Shown here one piece after another: positions 33,919 to 43,125 of a DNA stretch of 64,000 nucleotides. The stretch is from Parasutterella secunda (lineage in GTDB: Bacteria; Pseudomonadota; Gammaproteobacteria; Burkholderiales; Burkholderiaceae_F). The stretch's first letter is position 1, and the number at the start of each line of letters is the position of its first letter. A model generated the notes under the pieces. That model was not told the DNA's origin. It saw nothing but the letters and a program-made list of their open reading frames with translations, and did not search any database. Location of the stretch: assembly GCF_016901835.1 (NCBI RefSeq), contig NZ_JACJKX010000008.1:28755-92754 (forward strand), in the 5' to 3' direction. A program made the translations under genes and the position numbers.

Positions 33919-36240
33919 CTATCTTCTCTCCTGTGCGGATAAATCCCACTGTGCTTCATAGGTCGAAGACTTCACCTTCAGTAGACCGAGCACAGTGTGA
34001 TAAAGATGGTCATGTGTGACGGTTTGTGAGGTCACATTCTTTTGCAGAGCTTCTTCAGAGACACCGTAGTCAATCTTAAAGCCCGAGGACAACCACATTA
34101 CCATCGGTACCACTTTCTGTACGTCAGGCGAAATCTGGTACGGCGCTCCATGCAAAAAGAGTCCGTTTTCACCCAAACTTTCACCGTGATCGGATATGTA
34201 TATAAATGCTGTATTGACCTCTGAGTGAGCTTTCATTTCATTAATTAAACCGGCAAGTACCCGATCGGTATAACGAATACTGGCGTCATAGGCACTGACA
34301 ATTTCTTCTGCGCTGCAGCTTCTGAAACTCGGATCCGTGCAGACCTTGCCGAACACCTTATCGCTGTCGTCAGAGCGAAGATCATAGGCGGGGCCGTGCG
34401 AGCCCATCTGGTGCAAAATCAAAACCTGACGGTCACCCGGACGGATCGTTTTGAGCCGCTTCTTCAGATCTTCAACAAAGGCCATGTCCTTGCATTCATT
34501 GCCCCCGCAAAGCGCTTTGTCATCCGATAAACGGATGGTTTTCACCCCATCGCTAGTTCCTTTGCTGCCGGATTGGTTGTCAATCCAGGTCACATTCAGC
34601 CCAGAGCGTTGCAAGAGCGACGGCAGGGCTTCTTCGGACAAAATGCGATCACGGTCATAATCTCTTCGACCCACACGACTTAACATGCAAGGTAACGACA
34701 CGTCCGTACTCGTGCCGCAAGCTTCAACTTTCGGAATATTGAGAATATCCATCGTGGAGAGCATGGGATTGGTAGGCTTGTCGTAACCGGCTAATTGCCA
34801 ATTGGCCGAGCGCGCAGTCTCACCGATCACCAACACAAAAAGCGTTGCACGAGCAGGGCTCACACTCGCATGAGGATTAGGATCCACTACCACGCGAACG
34901 CGTTTGGCATCGGTATTCTGATCTCTGAGCAGAGTCGAAGCTGTCGAATAAACCGTGTTAAAGGGCGCAATCATGTAACGCAGGCTCTTATCATTTCGCA
35001 TGAGAGCCGAAAAGGGCTGCAATTGGCTCACCAAAATCAATACACCGATCAACAAAAACAACGCCGACAGGCCTAATCGCTTAAAGCGCTCGGCTAAAAG
35101 TACCTTGCCACGATCTGCCGTCGTAATTAAAAGCAACACCGGTGCAAAAAGGAAAACAAATAAAAGAACGGTTGAAACTGAAAAATACATCGAGGCTTCG
35201 CGAGCATCGGTCTGCAAGAAATTGCGAAGCATATCGGGCGTCATCGTCGTGCCGTATAAAAGTGAGGCAATCAATGCCGTCACACCGGATAAGCCCAAAA
35301 TAATCAGCATGAGTTGAAAAAGTCTTCTCGGCAAAAGCCCTAACAATTCAATCACAGCCAAAGCCACGAAGAAAAAACTTAAAGCGAGCACAGCGGCTAA
35401 AAAGAGTGTCTGAGAAATGACTTGAGGGTCACTACCGGCGGACACAAAAAGAGCTCGCCAAAACGGCACATCGAGGTAAAGCGTCCAAAATAAAGCCGTA
35501 CCGATAAGTGTGTGGGCATAAGTTGCGGCAGGTTTGATATTTTTAAAACGCAGGAAAATATTTTTTCTGTCATAAACCAAAACATAGATCGTCGCACAAA
35601 CGATCCAGTCAATCAGCATGGTGACCACATTGTGCGAGACAAAATGCGCTCCTTGCATCGTTCGAGCAGCCGAACAAATCAATCCGAATACCAGCACAGC
35701 TGCCAGCACCCAATGCGAAGCGGCTTTAAAGCGATCTCGCAAAGCAAAATACAGAGCAAAGAGGCAAAAACCGGTTCCTACATGTCCACCCGGCCAACAG
35801 TTGCCCTGTCTAGTAACAATAGACCAGTCCGGATCCGCGATGGCTCTTGTGCCGTCGAATTCCACTACATTCCAAGGACAACTCACCCCCGTTGTTTTTT
35901 TGAACCACCAACACAAGATAACGCTCACGAGCATAGCGAAAAAGATATAGCTATAGCGAACGAATTTCTCCTGCCAATTGTTTTCCGCCTTCTGCACCCA
36001 CAAACGGATCATGCGATAGATGACGTAAAGCGCAATCGCAATGGGAACGGCCTTGGCTCCTTTGTGCAACACTTGGGAAAAAAAAGTGTTACCGTGCCAA
36101 GACCAATTCCCGTCAATCCATAATAAGCGGCTGACAGCTACGTCAAACTGATGCGGCGGAAAAAGAACTAAAAACGCCAAACACCAAAGCGGCAGAATCA
36201 ACCAGATCCACGGATTGTAAGAGCGAACTTCTGAATTCAT
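33919..36240 (-). CDS. PAP2 phosphatase - phosphoethanolamine transferase (EptA-like) fusion
   Basis: One 773-residue membrane protein that joins two lipid A-type enzymes. Residues ~1-235 are a PAP2 domain with the sequence KKTTGVSCPW (motif 1 with Cys where Arg is usual), PGGH (motif 2) and ARTMQGAHFVSHNVVTMLID (motif 3). Residues ~240-770 are an EptA/MCR-like transferase with membrane segments, then a periplasmic sulfatase-fold domain: zinc-ligand Glu in VIGETARSANWQL (about E474), nucleophile Thr in CGTSTDVSLPC (about T512) with its flanking disulfide cysteines, and YISDHGESLGENGLFLHG. The start is uncertain; I use the ATG giving MNSEVRSYNPW, since no ribosome site supports the longer form. 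It is divergent from a two-component system that probably regulates it. Function predicted: dephosphorylate and then decorate lipid A. Confidence 0.85.
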   Translation of the reverse strand: MNSEVRSYNPWIWLILPLWCLAFLVLFPPHQFDVAVSRLLWIDGNWSWHGNTFFSQVLHKGAKAVPIAIALYVIYRMIRLWVQKAENNWQEKFVRYSYIFFAMLVSVILCWWFKKTTGVSCPWNVVEFDGTRAIADPDWSIVTRQGNCWPGGHVGTGFCLFALYFALRDRFKAASHWVLAAVLVFGLICSAARTMQGAHFVSHNVVTMLIDWIVCATIYVLVYDRKNIFLRFKNIKPAATYAHTLIGTALFWTLYLDVPFWRALFVSAGSDPQVISQTLFLAAVLALSFFFVALAVIELLGLLPRRLFQLMLIILGLSGVTALIASLLYGTTMTPDMLRNFLQTDAREASMYFSVSTVLLFVFLFAPVLLLITTADRGKVLLAERFKRLGLSALFLLIGVLILVSQLQPFSALMRNDKSLRYMIAPFNTVYSTASTLLRDQNTDAKRVRVVVDPNPHASVSPARATLFVLVIGETARSANWQLAGYDKPTNPMLSTMDILNIPKVEACGTSTDVSLPCMLSRVGRRDYDRDRILSEEALPSLLQRSGLNVTWIDNQSGSKGTSDGVKTIRLSDDKALCGGNECKDMAFVEDLKKRLKTIRPGDRQVLILHQMGSHGPAYDLRSDDSDKVFGKVCTDPSFRSCSAEEIVSAYDASIRYTDRVLAGLINEMKAHSEVNTAFIYISDHGESLGENGLFLHGAPYQISPDVQKVVPMVMWLSSGFKIDYGVSEEALQKNVTSQTVTHDHLYHTVLGLLKVKSSTYEAQWDLSAQERR

Positions 36241-36321
36241 GTTTCTACTGAATTTAATGAAAAATACACAGTTAAAACTATCGGGCATCACTAGACAAAT
36301 CAGCGTTAAAATGGTGTCAAA

Positions 36322-36360
36322 ATCCCGTCAAATCGGTTGATGGCCATCAATCAACGGGAT
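36322..36360. promoter_or_regulatory. Nested palindromes between the EptA fusion and the two-component genes
   Basis: ATCCCGT (36322-36328) and ACGGGAT (36354-36360) flank a perfect 14-bp palindrome, TTGATGGCCATCAA (36337-36350). The site lies in the 200-base divergent intergenic region and could be an operator for the response regulator. This is inferred from symmetry and position only. Confidence 0.5.
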
Positions 36361-36442
36361 ATTTGCTTTTAAGTTGGTTGCAAGCATTCTTTCTGAAGTG
36401 CAGACTCAATGACAGAAAAGTCATTTCAAATGTGAGGTCGCA

Positions 36443-37111
36443 GTGTCTTTACCCATATTAGTTGTTGATGACAATGTCGATATTCTCTACAACGTTCGTG
36501 ATTATCTGGTCATCAAGGGTTTTACCGTTGAAACGGCTCTTAACGGGGCCGATGCACTTGACCGGTTGAAATCGGGCTCTTACAGTCTGTGTGTACTCGA
36601 TATCGGTTTGCCTTTAATCGACGGTTTGTCTATCTGTCAGCTGCTGCGCCGGGATGGCAATAAGATTCCGATTTTGATGCTTACGGCACGTGACAGTATT
36701 GATGATCGGGTGAGAGGATTGGAAGTAGGCGCTGACGACTATCTGATCAAACCTTTTGCGTTAAAAGAACTTGCTGCACGCGTTGAAGCATTGTTGCGAC
36801 GTAGTTACGGCGATCAAAAAGATGTCCTTCAGGTTGCCGACCTCGTTTTTAACCTCAAAACCCTTCAGGTTTCACGGGGCGAAACACCCATTAAGCTCAA
36901 CCCCACGTGTTTGTCCATTCTCAGGGAACTGATGACAAAAAGCCCTGCCGTTGTCAGTCGTTCACGCTTGGAAACAGTCGTTTGGAACGGGTCACCACCC
37001 GACTCTGACAGTCTTCGAGCCAATCTCTATCTCTTGCGCCGTGCGGTAGATAAACCGTTTGACACCGCTTTGATAAAAACTCACCCGGGGCTTGGTTGGT
37101 CACTCAGTTAA
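36443..37111 (+). CDS. OmpR/PmrA-type response regulator
   Basis: A 222-residue regulator with a receiver domain and winged-helix DNA-binding domain. Receiver landmarks are VVDDNVDI, the phospho-acceptor Asp in VLDIGLPLIDG (~D53), MLTARD with the switch Thr, and IKPF with the conserved Lys. The C-terminal part (LKTLQVSRGETPIKLNPTCLSILRELM...ANLYLLRRAVDKPF) is OmpR-like. The start is GTG at 36443 with GAGG 5 bases upstream. The partner kinase follows after 8 bases. Position beside an EptA-type gene suggests control of lipid A modification, as in PmrAB, but this is inference. Confidence 0.92.
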   Translation: MSLPILVVDDNVDILYNVRDYLVIKGFTVETALNGADALDRLKSGSYSLCVLDIGLPLIDGLSICQLLRRDGNKIPILMLTARDSIDDRVRGLEVGADDYLIKPFALKELAARVEALLRRSYGDQKDVLQVADLVFNLKTLQVSRGETPIKLNPTCLSILRELMTKSPAVVSRSRLETVVWNGSPPDSDSLRANLYLLRRAVDKPFDTALIKTHPGLGWSLS

Positions 37112-37119
37112 GGCAAAAA

Positions 37120-38421
37120 ATGAAAATTCTCAAACGTTTCGGATTAGCTCAGCGCATTCTTCTGGGTTGGATGGCACAAACCATTTTGATTATCGGTTTG
37201 TTCTCCGTTGCCATGCACGAGTCCACAGAGCTTATGGAAGATAACCTTGTGAGTGATATCCTCAAAGATGAGCTCAGTATTCTTGTCAGTGAAATTGAGG
37301 CGGGTGAGGATGTTGCTTTACCGAATTCTATGCAGTTTTACGGCAATGCCCCTCAATTAAAGCCAATCCCTGAGCAGTACACCCTAGTCCCTGACGGTTA
37401 TCAGGAAATAGTCAACAGTCGAGATTTCGCCTTTCTTTACAAAATCACTGTAAACGGTCACTCCTATGTTTTGATTCGAGATCAATACGATTTCGAGCGC
37501 AGCGAACAAATATTCAAGATTTTGATCGCCGGTTGCGCAACGCTTATTTTCCTATTCTGCTTGGGATTCGGCTATTGGTGGATTCGTAAAAAGATCATGG
37601 CGCCGATTGAAAGCCTCTCAAACGAAGTGCGTCAAATGGCAGAATCTCAGCAATATCGGTCGTTAGCAAGTGAAATTACCGACGACGAAATCGGTGAGCT
37701 CGCAAAAATCTGTGACCGGGCACTCAAGCGTTTCCACGAAGCACTGAGCCGTGAAAAACTTTTCACTTCTGATATCAGCCATGAGCTGAGAACCCCGCTT
37801 ACCGTTATCGAAACCACTGCCGAACTGATGCAGCTCTACCCTTTGACGGATAAACAAAATGAACAGGTCGGAAAAATTCTCAAAGCCGCCAAATCCATCG
37901 AAGAGCTTTTAGCTGTCTTTTTGCAACTGGCCCGTGGGGACGATTTTCAAAAAAGTTCCAACACCGACCGCGTTTATGATGTCATCGGTGAGATTGCCGA
38001 CAATTTGAAAAAGACAGCAGAGGCTAAAAAATTGCGCCTCAGTGTTCAAAGTGCAGCCACCTGCCCAGGCCACTACTCCCCTGTTCTTTTGAGCACAGTG
38101 GTTAATAATCTCGTTAAAAACGCGATTCTTTATACAGAATCGGGTGAAGTAATTGTCCGGGAACTCGCTGACGGCTTTGAAGTGATTGACACCGGTATCG
38201 GTATCCCGAAAGAAATGCACGATAAAGTCTTTATGCCTAAAGTCCGTGCTACCAATAAAGCACCCGGCAGCGGCATGGGACTGTCTATTGCCAAACGCAT
38301 TTGCGACCGATGCGGTTGGAAATTACAACTGTTGGATTCTGAAACAGGAACTCACTTCAGAGTATGCCTCGTTATTGAAGAACCGATTTTGTACGCGGAT
38401 CAACGCGGAAAGGCCTTCTAA
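37120..38421 (+). CDS. Membrane sensor histidine kinase
   Basis: A 433-residue two-component kinase with a membrane segment near residues 11-30 (IILGWMAQTILIIGLFSV region), a ~110-residue periplasmic sensor, and a second membrane segment (IAGCATLIFLFCLGFGYWWI). A HAMP-like linker follows, then the H-box DISHELRTPLTVIETTAEL, N-box VVNNLVKNAILYT and G-boxes DTGIGIPKEM and GSGMGLSIAKRIC. I place the start at MKILKRFGLAQRILLG, with AAGG 6 bases upstream. It is co-transcribed with the response regulator. The periplasmic domain has no acidic iron-binding ExxE motif that I could see, so the signal is unknown. Confidence 0.9.
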   Translation: MKILKRFGLAQRILLGWMAQTILIIGLFSVAMHESTELMEDNLVSDILKDELSILVSEIEAGEDVALPNSMQFYGNAPQLKPIPEQYTLVPDGYQEIVNSRDFAFLYKITVNGHSYVLIRDQYDFERSEQIFKILIAGCATLIFLFCLGFGYWWIRKKIMAPIESLSNEVRQMAESQQYRSLASEITDDEIGELAKICDRALKRFHEALSREKLFTSDISHELRTPLTVIETTAELMQLYPLTDKQNEQVGKILKAAKSIEELLAVFLQLARGDDFQKSSNTDRVYDVIGEIADNLKKTAEAKKLRLSVQSAATCPGHYSPVLLSTVVNNLVKNAILYTESGEVIVRELADGFEVIDTGIGIPKEMHDKVFMPKVRATNKAPGSGMGLSIAKRICDRCGWKLQLLDSETGTHFRVCLVIEEPILYADQRGKAF

Positions 38422-38772
38422 GAAAAGTTGTTTGCAGAAAAAAGAAATGGCGAAACTTTTAAGTGCTACTAACTTGAAAAAGGTAAAAATATTTTTCATT
38501 TGTTTTTCAACTAGTTATAAAAATTAAGCAAAAACTTCATCTAAGTTGAATCAGCAAAAAACAAGTAGCGTTAGTAGTCTGGATAGCAGTTTATAACGAT
38601 GATAAAACAGTGGAATATATTAAGTCGTGGGACAGGCGCTCGCACACATCGGGACACCTGAATTATTAGAGATTGGGACAGTAGTCGAAAAAAGAAATTC
38701 CTACACATTGGGACAATAAATTCATAGCAAGTTGATAATCATTTAAGGCTAATTTTTAAAGGAGAGCCTTAA

Positions 38773-40356
38773 ATGAAACCTGTACCAATTCATATCATTA
38801 CCGATATCCTGAACGGTCTGCAACAGGGCCTGAGTTATCGAAAAATCCAAAACCTTTACGGTTCCTCAAAAAGTACCATCGCCCGTATCTCCGAGCGTTT
38901 AAGTCAAAATGGGCTTTCTACTCAAGATGCACTGAAGATGAGTGACGAAGAGTTAAAAGCGTTCTTTTATGTTCCTCAATCTTCATCACAAATTGAACCG
39001 GATTGGTCTCGTATCCACAAAAAACTTCAACAAAAATCGGTCACACTCATTCTTCTGTATCAGGATTACGCTCAGTGTTCTGAGGGGTTAGGAGAAATTT
39101 ATACCTACTCTTCATTTTGCCGTCGGTATAACGAATGGAAGCAACGCAACGGTATCACTTCGATAGGAGGAAACGTTGACAATAGACCGGCTGAAAAACT
39201 TGAAATCGATTTCGCCGGGGACAAATTGCAATGGGTTGATCCCTATGGAGAAATTCATTCTTCAAAACTTTTTGTCGCTTCTTTACCTTACAGTTGTATG
39301 CTTTTTGCAGAGGCATTTGATAATGAAAGACAAAACAGCTGGATTGACGGTATCACTGATGCCTTGGAATACTTTGGAGGCAGCCCCTTCGTTCTAGTCA
39401 TGGACAATGCCAAGGCATTAATCAAAAAAACAGACTGGAGAGAAGGTATTCCTCAGATAGCAATCGACTCACTATGCCACTATTACCGAATGCAGCCTTG
39501 GTCCTGTAAACCAGCCAAACCTCAGGAAAAGAACCGTGTTGAAGCAGCAGTCAACGATTCTGAGCGTTGGATTATTGCTGCCCTGAGTTTGGATGGTTAT
39601 CCTCTTGCTCGAGATTTGGATGATCTTAATGAACTGATTCGTCAAAAAGTCGATGAAATCAACCGTCAACCATTCCGACGTTACGGTTTGAATGGCTCTC
39701 GCATGAGTCGTTTTTTAACCGATGAAAAGCATCTTCTTCAACCGCTGCCTCAGCAAAAATATGAAAGATCCGATTGGAGAATATTGACGGTTGATAAAGC
39801 TCATTGCATCCGTCTTCATTGTGATGGAGGTCATCGTTACAGCGTTCCGGCTCAGTACACTCATAAAAAAGTTTGTGTTCGGCTTTGCAGAGATAAACTC
39901 GAAATTTACGACAATGACACAACAGAAGTCGTTGGAGTGCATGTTCGTTGCTACAACATGAATGGCTCCAAAACTCATTTACTACCTGAACACTTGACTG
40001 ATGAGGAAAAACATTATCGACGCTCTAAACAGGACTGGATAAATGCTTTCGCCAATCGTGGAATACCACGGACTTTAGCTCTTCGATTCATTGAATCACT
40101 TTGGTCACACAGTGAGTTTTCCGGGGCACGCATCAGTGGTGCCATTTTTAAATTACTTAAGACCTATACGGCTCATGAACTTACTCAGGCTCTAGATCGA
40201 TCGCTGGAGATTGGAGAAATCCGATATCACAACGTTAAAGCTTGGTGTGAAAAATTTGCATTTGCTGAACGTCACAATCGGGAAATGAACTACTCAGAAC
40301 CCGACCCACAATACCTGACTGCGGCCCACGAAAACGTCAGAAACGACTATGAATAA
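38773..40356 (+). CDS. istA: IS21-family transposase IstA
   Basis: A 527-residue transposase. It has an N-terminal HTH (GLSYRKIQNLYGSSKSTIARI), then the DDE core with IDFAGDKLQWVD, LVMDNAKALIKK and KPAKPQEKNRVEAAV giving the D-D-E residues. The C-terminal beta-barrel region contains the conserved RYSVPAQYTHKKVCVRL. The frame is intact and appears functional. AAAGGAGAG precedes the ATG. It ends at 40356, overlapping the alternate istB start. Confidence 0.92.
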   Translation: MKPVPIHIITDILNGLQQGLSYRKIQNLYGSSKSTIARISERLSQNGLSTQDALKMSDEELKAFFYVPQSSSQIEPDWSRIHKKLQQKSVTLILLYQDYAQCSEGLGEIYTYSSFCRRYNEWKQRNGITSIGGNVDNRPAEKLEIDFAGDKLQWVDPYGEIHSSKLFVASLPYSCMLFAEAFDNERQNSWIDGITDALEYFGGSPFVLVMDNAKALIKKTDWREGIPQIAIDSLCHYYRMQPWSCKPAKPQEKNRVEAAVNDSERWIIAALSLDGYPLARDLDDLNELIRQKVDEINRQPFRRYGLNGSRMSRFLTDEKHLLQPLPQQKYERSDWRILTVDKAHCIRLHCDGGHRYSVPAQYTHKKVCVRLCRDKLEIYDNDTTEVVGVHVRCYNMNGSKTHLLPEHLTDEEKHYRRSKQDWINAFANRGIPRTLALRFIESLWSHSEFSGARISGAIFKLLKTYTAHELTQALDRSLEIGEIRYHNVKAWCEKFAFAERHNREMNYSEPDPQYLTAAHENVRNDYE

Positions 40357-40369
40357 AGGGAACCCACCT

Positions 40370-41134
40370 ATGACCACAACTATTGAAGAATTAAAACCCA
40401 TGTTTCTGCGACTGAAATTAGCCGCCATGTACGAACATGCTCAAGAGATGCTTGACGATGTAGAAACCTCATCGATGTCACACATGGATTTGTTGAAACA
40501 CCTGTTTGAAGCAGAAATAGCTAGACGAGATGAAAGTGCTCTAAATAGGCGGATCAAACAAGCTAATTGCCGATACCGTGATGCTTGCATGAGCGGGATT
40601 GATTATTCAATCGATCGAGGTCTCAATAAAGCGAAACTCTCGCAACTTGGTTCTTGCGATTGGATACGTAAACATCAAAACTGCATCATCACCGGCAAAA
40701 CAGGTTGCGGTAAAACCTGGATAGCCGGAGCGTTAACAAATGCTGCTTGTCGAGCAGGACTAACAGCGCGATTTTACCGATTGCCTCTTTTGCTGAAAGA
40801 ACTCAGTAAAAATCGTGATTTGGAAAGTGAAACACGCCGAAAAATGCGAGAACTCGGACGTATAGACTTGTTGGTCCTTGACGATTGGGGCTTTGGGCAA
40901 TTGGATGCCATTAATCGCTCCGACTTACTTGAAATAATAGAGAGTCGGTGCGGAAATGGCAGCACGATGATTACCAGTGTGATGCCGGTCAAAGCCTGGG
41001 CTGAATATATCCAAGATCCAACTTACTCTGATTCTATTCTCGATCGCCTTGTACGAAATGCTCACAGAATTGAAATGACAGGCATTTCAATGAGGTCTTT
41101 GGAAAAATACGGAGCCATTGATAAAAACAAATAA
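40370..41134 (+). CDS. istB: IS21-family helper ATPase IstB
   Basis: A DnaA/DnaC-like AAA+ ATPase that assists IstA in target DNA assembly. The Walker A is ITGKTGCGKTWIAGAL, Walker B is LVLDDWGFG, and the C-terminal LDRLVRNAHRIEMTGISMR is standard. I place the start at MTTTIEELKPMF (254 aa), 9 bases after AAAGGG; an upstream ATG at 40349 overlaps istA. The coding sequence is intact. Confidence 0.92.
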   Translation: MTTTIEELKPMFLRLKLAAMYEHAQEMLDDVETSSMSHMDLLKHLFEAEIARRDESALNRRIKQANCRYRDACMSGIDYSIDRGLNKAKLSQLGSCDWIRKHQNCIITGKTGCGKTWIAGALTNAACRAGLTARFYRLPLLLKELSKNRDLESETRRKMRELGRIDLLVLDDWGFGQLDAINRSDLLEIIESRCGNGSTMITSVMPVKAWAEYIQDPTYSDSILDRLVRNAHRIEMTGISMRSLEKYGAIDKNK

Positions 41135-41149
41135 TTAAGTCTGTGACGA

Positions 41150-41217
41150 GTTACCCACAAATTCACCTTGGTACGGCCCATTATTGAGGATGAGCGCTGC
41201 GGTGAATTGTGGATAAC
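41150..41217. repeat. Long imperfect inverted repeat in the IS21 right flank
   Basis: GTTACCCACAAATTCACC (41150-41167) and GGTGAATTGTGGATAAC (41201-41217) are near-complementary over ~17 positions, with one unpaired base or mismatch. It lies between istB and the right-end repeats and can form a hairpin or cruciform. It may mark the downstream limit of istB transcription. Confidence 0.6.
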
Positions 41218-41394
41218 TCTGCTCACGAGCTCGCGCAAGGCTCGGGAAAAACAAACACATCACAGCGCCGTAATTGAATTGTCCCAATGCGTAATTTTCA
41301 CCTTGTCCCAACCGTTAATAGCACCTGTCTCAAACACTGCTAAATTCCAAACAGGACTAAGTAGACTATTCATCGGGAAAAATTATGCCTAAAA

Positions 41395-41790
41395 AAGCTG
41401 TTACATTAACTAAAAAAATTGTTGAGCAGTACTGCAATACCCTACCCATCTCCAGATCTGGTCACCGACTGAACTATCGAACTAATGTGATCTCTCCAAT
41501 GACATTGTCTATAAATCTAAACAAACGAACTTTTGGACCATCGTCCCCAAACCAACGATGAGAGCTGTCATCAATCCAAATAAACTATTCCAAGCGGTGT
41601 CTTCACCGTTGTAGAGAGTGAAACTGGAGCGTGGGCGATTTAGACATAACCCATCACGTTGTAGATATTGCTAGTTGAAAATCTCTGTTGCGCTTTTTAA
41701 TGTCCTTAATACCCCTACTCTTAAACTCAGCAGGGAATTTGTCGCGATGTGCTCTGTCTTTATTTTTATGGGTTAAAAAAATTGAAATTT
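41395..41790 (-). pseudogene. Eroded transposase fragment (ISNCY/IS1202-like)
   Basis: The minus-strand translation has IDDSSHRWFGDDGPKVRLF, then RFIDNVIGEITLVR, which strongly resembles the 'IDGS-HxWFE-xGPKxxLLVFIDDATG' block around the first catalytic Asp of ISNCY-type transposases. In-frame stops lie just before and after it. Upstream in the same frame is PAEFKSRGIKDIKKRN, also ended by a stop. No intact frame remains, so this is a dead remnant. Confidence 0.6.
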
Positions 41791-42258
41791 TTGAGTCGAA
41801 AAGACCGTAGTTAACGATACAAAGTGGCTATGCTGATTGATAACAACATTTATGCCTGAGCCAAATGTAGTGAACCATTATTGAGTTGCTCAAGAACAGG
41901 TATTATGAGACTTGACTCCTTTTTATTGCGAAACACGAAGTACATCCCTTCTTTGGAGAAACGAAAGGAGTCGAAATAGTACGGAAATTTGTCTCAAAAT
42001 CGCTGAAACAAACCAGTCTCAAAGTCGCTGGTTAGTAACACGGCGGGTTTTCTTTTGCTCCAAATATCTACTTCTGATAACTTTTGATACACTGACTCTA
42101 GCTGACGACCGAACTTTAGATAACCCAGCACTGGGTGATTGTGAGGTAGCGGATTGGTTGGGAGAGGTGGCCGTTGGTGCACTCGGAGCCTTGGCTCCAA
42201 TCCCGTCAGCTGTAACAGTGAGATTGTTCAAAATAATAATTTCAACAGTCTGTTTCCT
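41791..42258. other. Non-coding stretch with mobile-element debris
   Basis: I see no supported gene here. It contains an inverted repeat GACTCCTTT (41914-41922) / AAAGGAGTC (41964-41972). Reading frames in this stretch are of doubtful coding quality. The base composition resembles the surrounding accessory DNA rather than the core genes. Confidence 0.4.
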
Positions 42259-43125
42259 TTAATTCTTAGGATCAAGGCACTCAATCCATTTTTGCATAAT
42301 CCACGGTTGTTGGCACTTCATCGCATCGCAATAATAGGGTAGAGAGAATATGTTCATATTTCGGATAGCTTGGCAATAGAAACCCTCTCGATGAATTCTT
42401 TGATTTAACGCCAACATGCCACCAGAGGCGTCACCGCACAAAGCAATAAAATCCGGATTTAAGTTCGTTAATGTTTGCGAAGATATCTCATCAAAATCAA
42501 TTACCCCTTGCATTGGACTTGATGGCCTGTCATCGGTAAGCACATTTTTTACGTTTAGCGGAACGATAAACTGACTAAGTTCTGATTGAGCAGAAAGTGC
42601 AAAATGGTAAAGTTCATCGGTAAATGGGTGTCGGACTGATAAGAGAATCAGTGCTTTTCTGATTGGTGTGCATAGCCGGTCATTAATCAATCGATATTTT
42701 TCATCAAAGAGTTTAATAGCTCTCCGGGCACGGGCTTGTTCGCCAAACAATTCCCCTGCTCTCTGTAAAATCTCTTGGGGACTGCCGGTAACATCTAAGA
42801 CCAAGGTTTTAATGCCAATTTCTTGAAGTCCAGTCTTTAAAACAACCGGATTTAATTCTGGGCGCCCGTTGTCTTCGAGCAGAACATAGTCCATTGATTG
42901 CTTTTCCAAAGCTTTTGTCAAAATTCTTCTGTCATTGAGTACACAAGCCGTACATTCCAAGTGTTTCTCATATGGATGATAGGTGTGCATATTAGGAATA
43001 TCGGATCCAATTAAGCCTTTGGCATAAATTTTCATCGATGACAAAGTCTCAATAGCCGTATCCCCAATGAACACAGCATTTTCATAACGAGGGAACGGGA
43101 TGTAGAAGTTTGGAATCTGAGACAT
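42259..43125 (-). CDS. Class III periplasmic-binding-like protein lacking an export signal
   Basis: A 288-residue protein resembling FecB/BtuF (class III) substrate-binding proteins: IGDTAIETLSSMKI near the start, PELNPVVLKTGLQEIGIKTLVLDVTGSPQEILQRAGELFG, the helical backbone segment RARRAIKLFDEKYRLIND, and NPDFIALCGDASGG. There is no hydrophobic signal sequence. The start at 43125 has GGA 8 bases upstream and gives MSQIPNFYIPFPRYEN. A short HLECTAC motif is a possible metal or cofactor site. It overlaps the end of the ABC gene and lies in the cluster with a Fur-type TonB receptor. It probably acts in the cytoplasm unless export occurs by another route. The ligand is unknown. Confidence 0.6.
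   Translation of the reverse strand: MSQIPNFYIPFPRYENAVFIGDTAIETLSSMKIYAKGLIGSDIPNMHTYHPYEKHLECTACVLNDRRILTKALEKQSMDYVLLEDNGRPELNPVVLKTGLQEIGIKTLVLDVTGSPQEILQRAGELFGEQARARRAIKLFDEKYRLINDRLCTPIRKALILLSVRHPFTDELYHFALSAQSELSQFIVPLNVKNVLTDDRPSSPMQGVIDFDEISSQTLTNLNPDFIALCGDASGGMLALNQRIHREGFYCQAIRNMNIFSLPYYCDAMKCQQPWIMQKWIECLDPKN

Larger units (their letters stand above)
38628..41310 (+). mobile_element. IS21-family insertion sequence
   Basis: The element carries istA and istB in the usual order with overlapping or adjacent frames. The ends hold repeats of TGGGACA: at 38628, 38650 (CGGGACA), 38674 and 38709 on the left, and as TGTCCCA at 41280 and 41304 on the right. Such multiple terminal repeats are typical IS21 transposase-binding sites. 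The outermost copies give the likely boundaries. I could not find an identical target-site duplication, so the exact ends are uncertain (a further imperfect copy, TGTCTCA, lies at 41325). Confidence 0.8.

Noticed and set aside
33655..33942. 95-codon plus-strand frame between the LysE and EptA genes
   Set aside because: No ribosome site or family resemblance, and it overlaps the terminator and the end of the EptA gene.
42160..42230. tRNA-like 3' segment (GGCTCCAATCCCGTCAGCT)
   Set aside because: The T-arm resemblance is partial, no acceptor or anticodon arm pairs with it, and no CCA follows.
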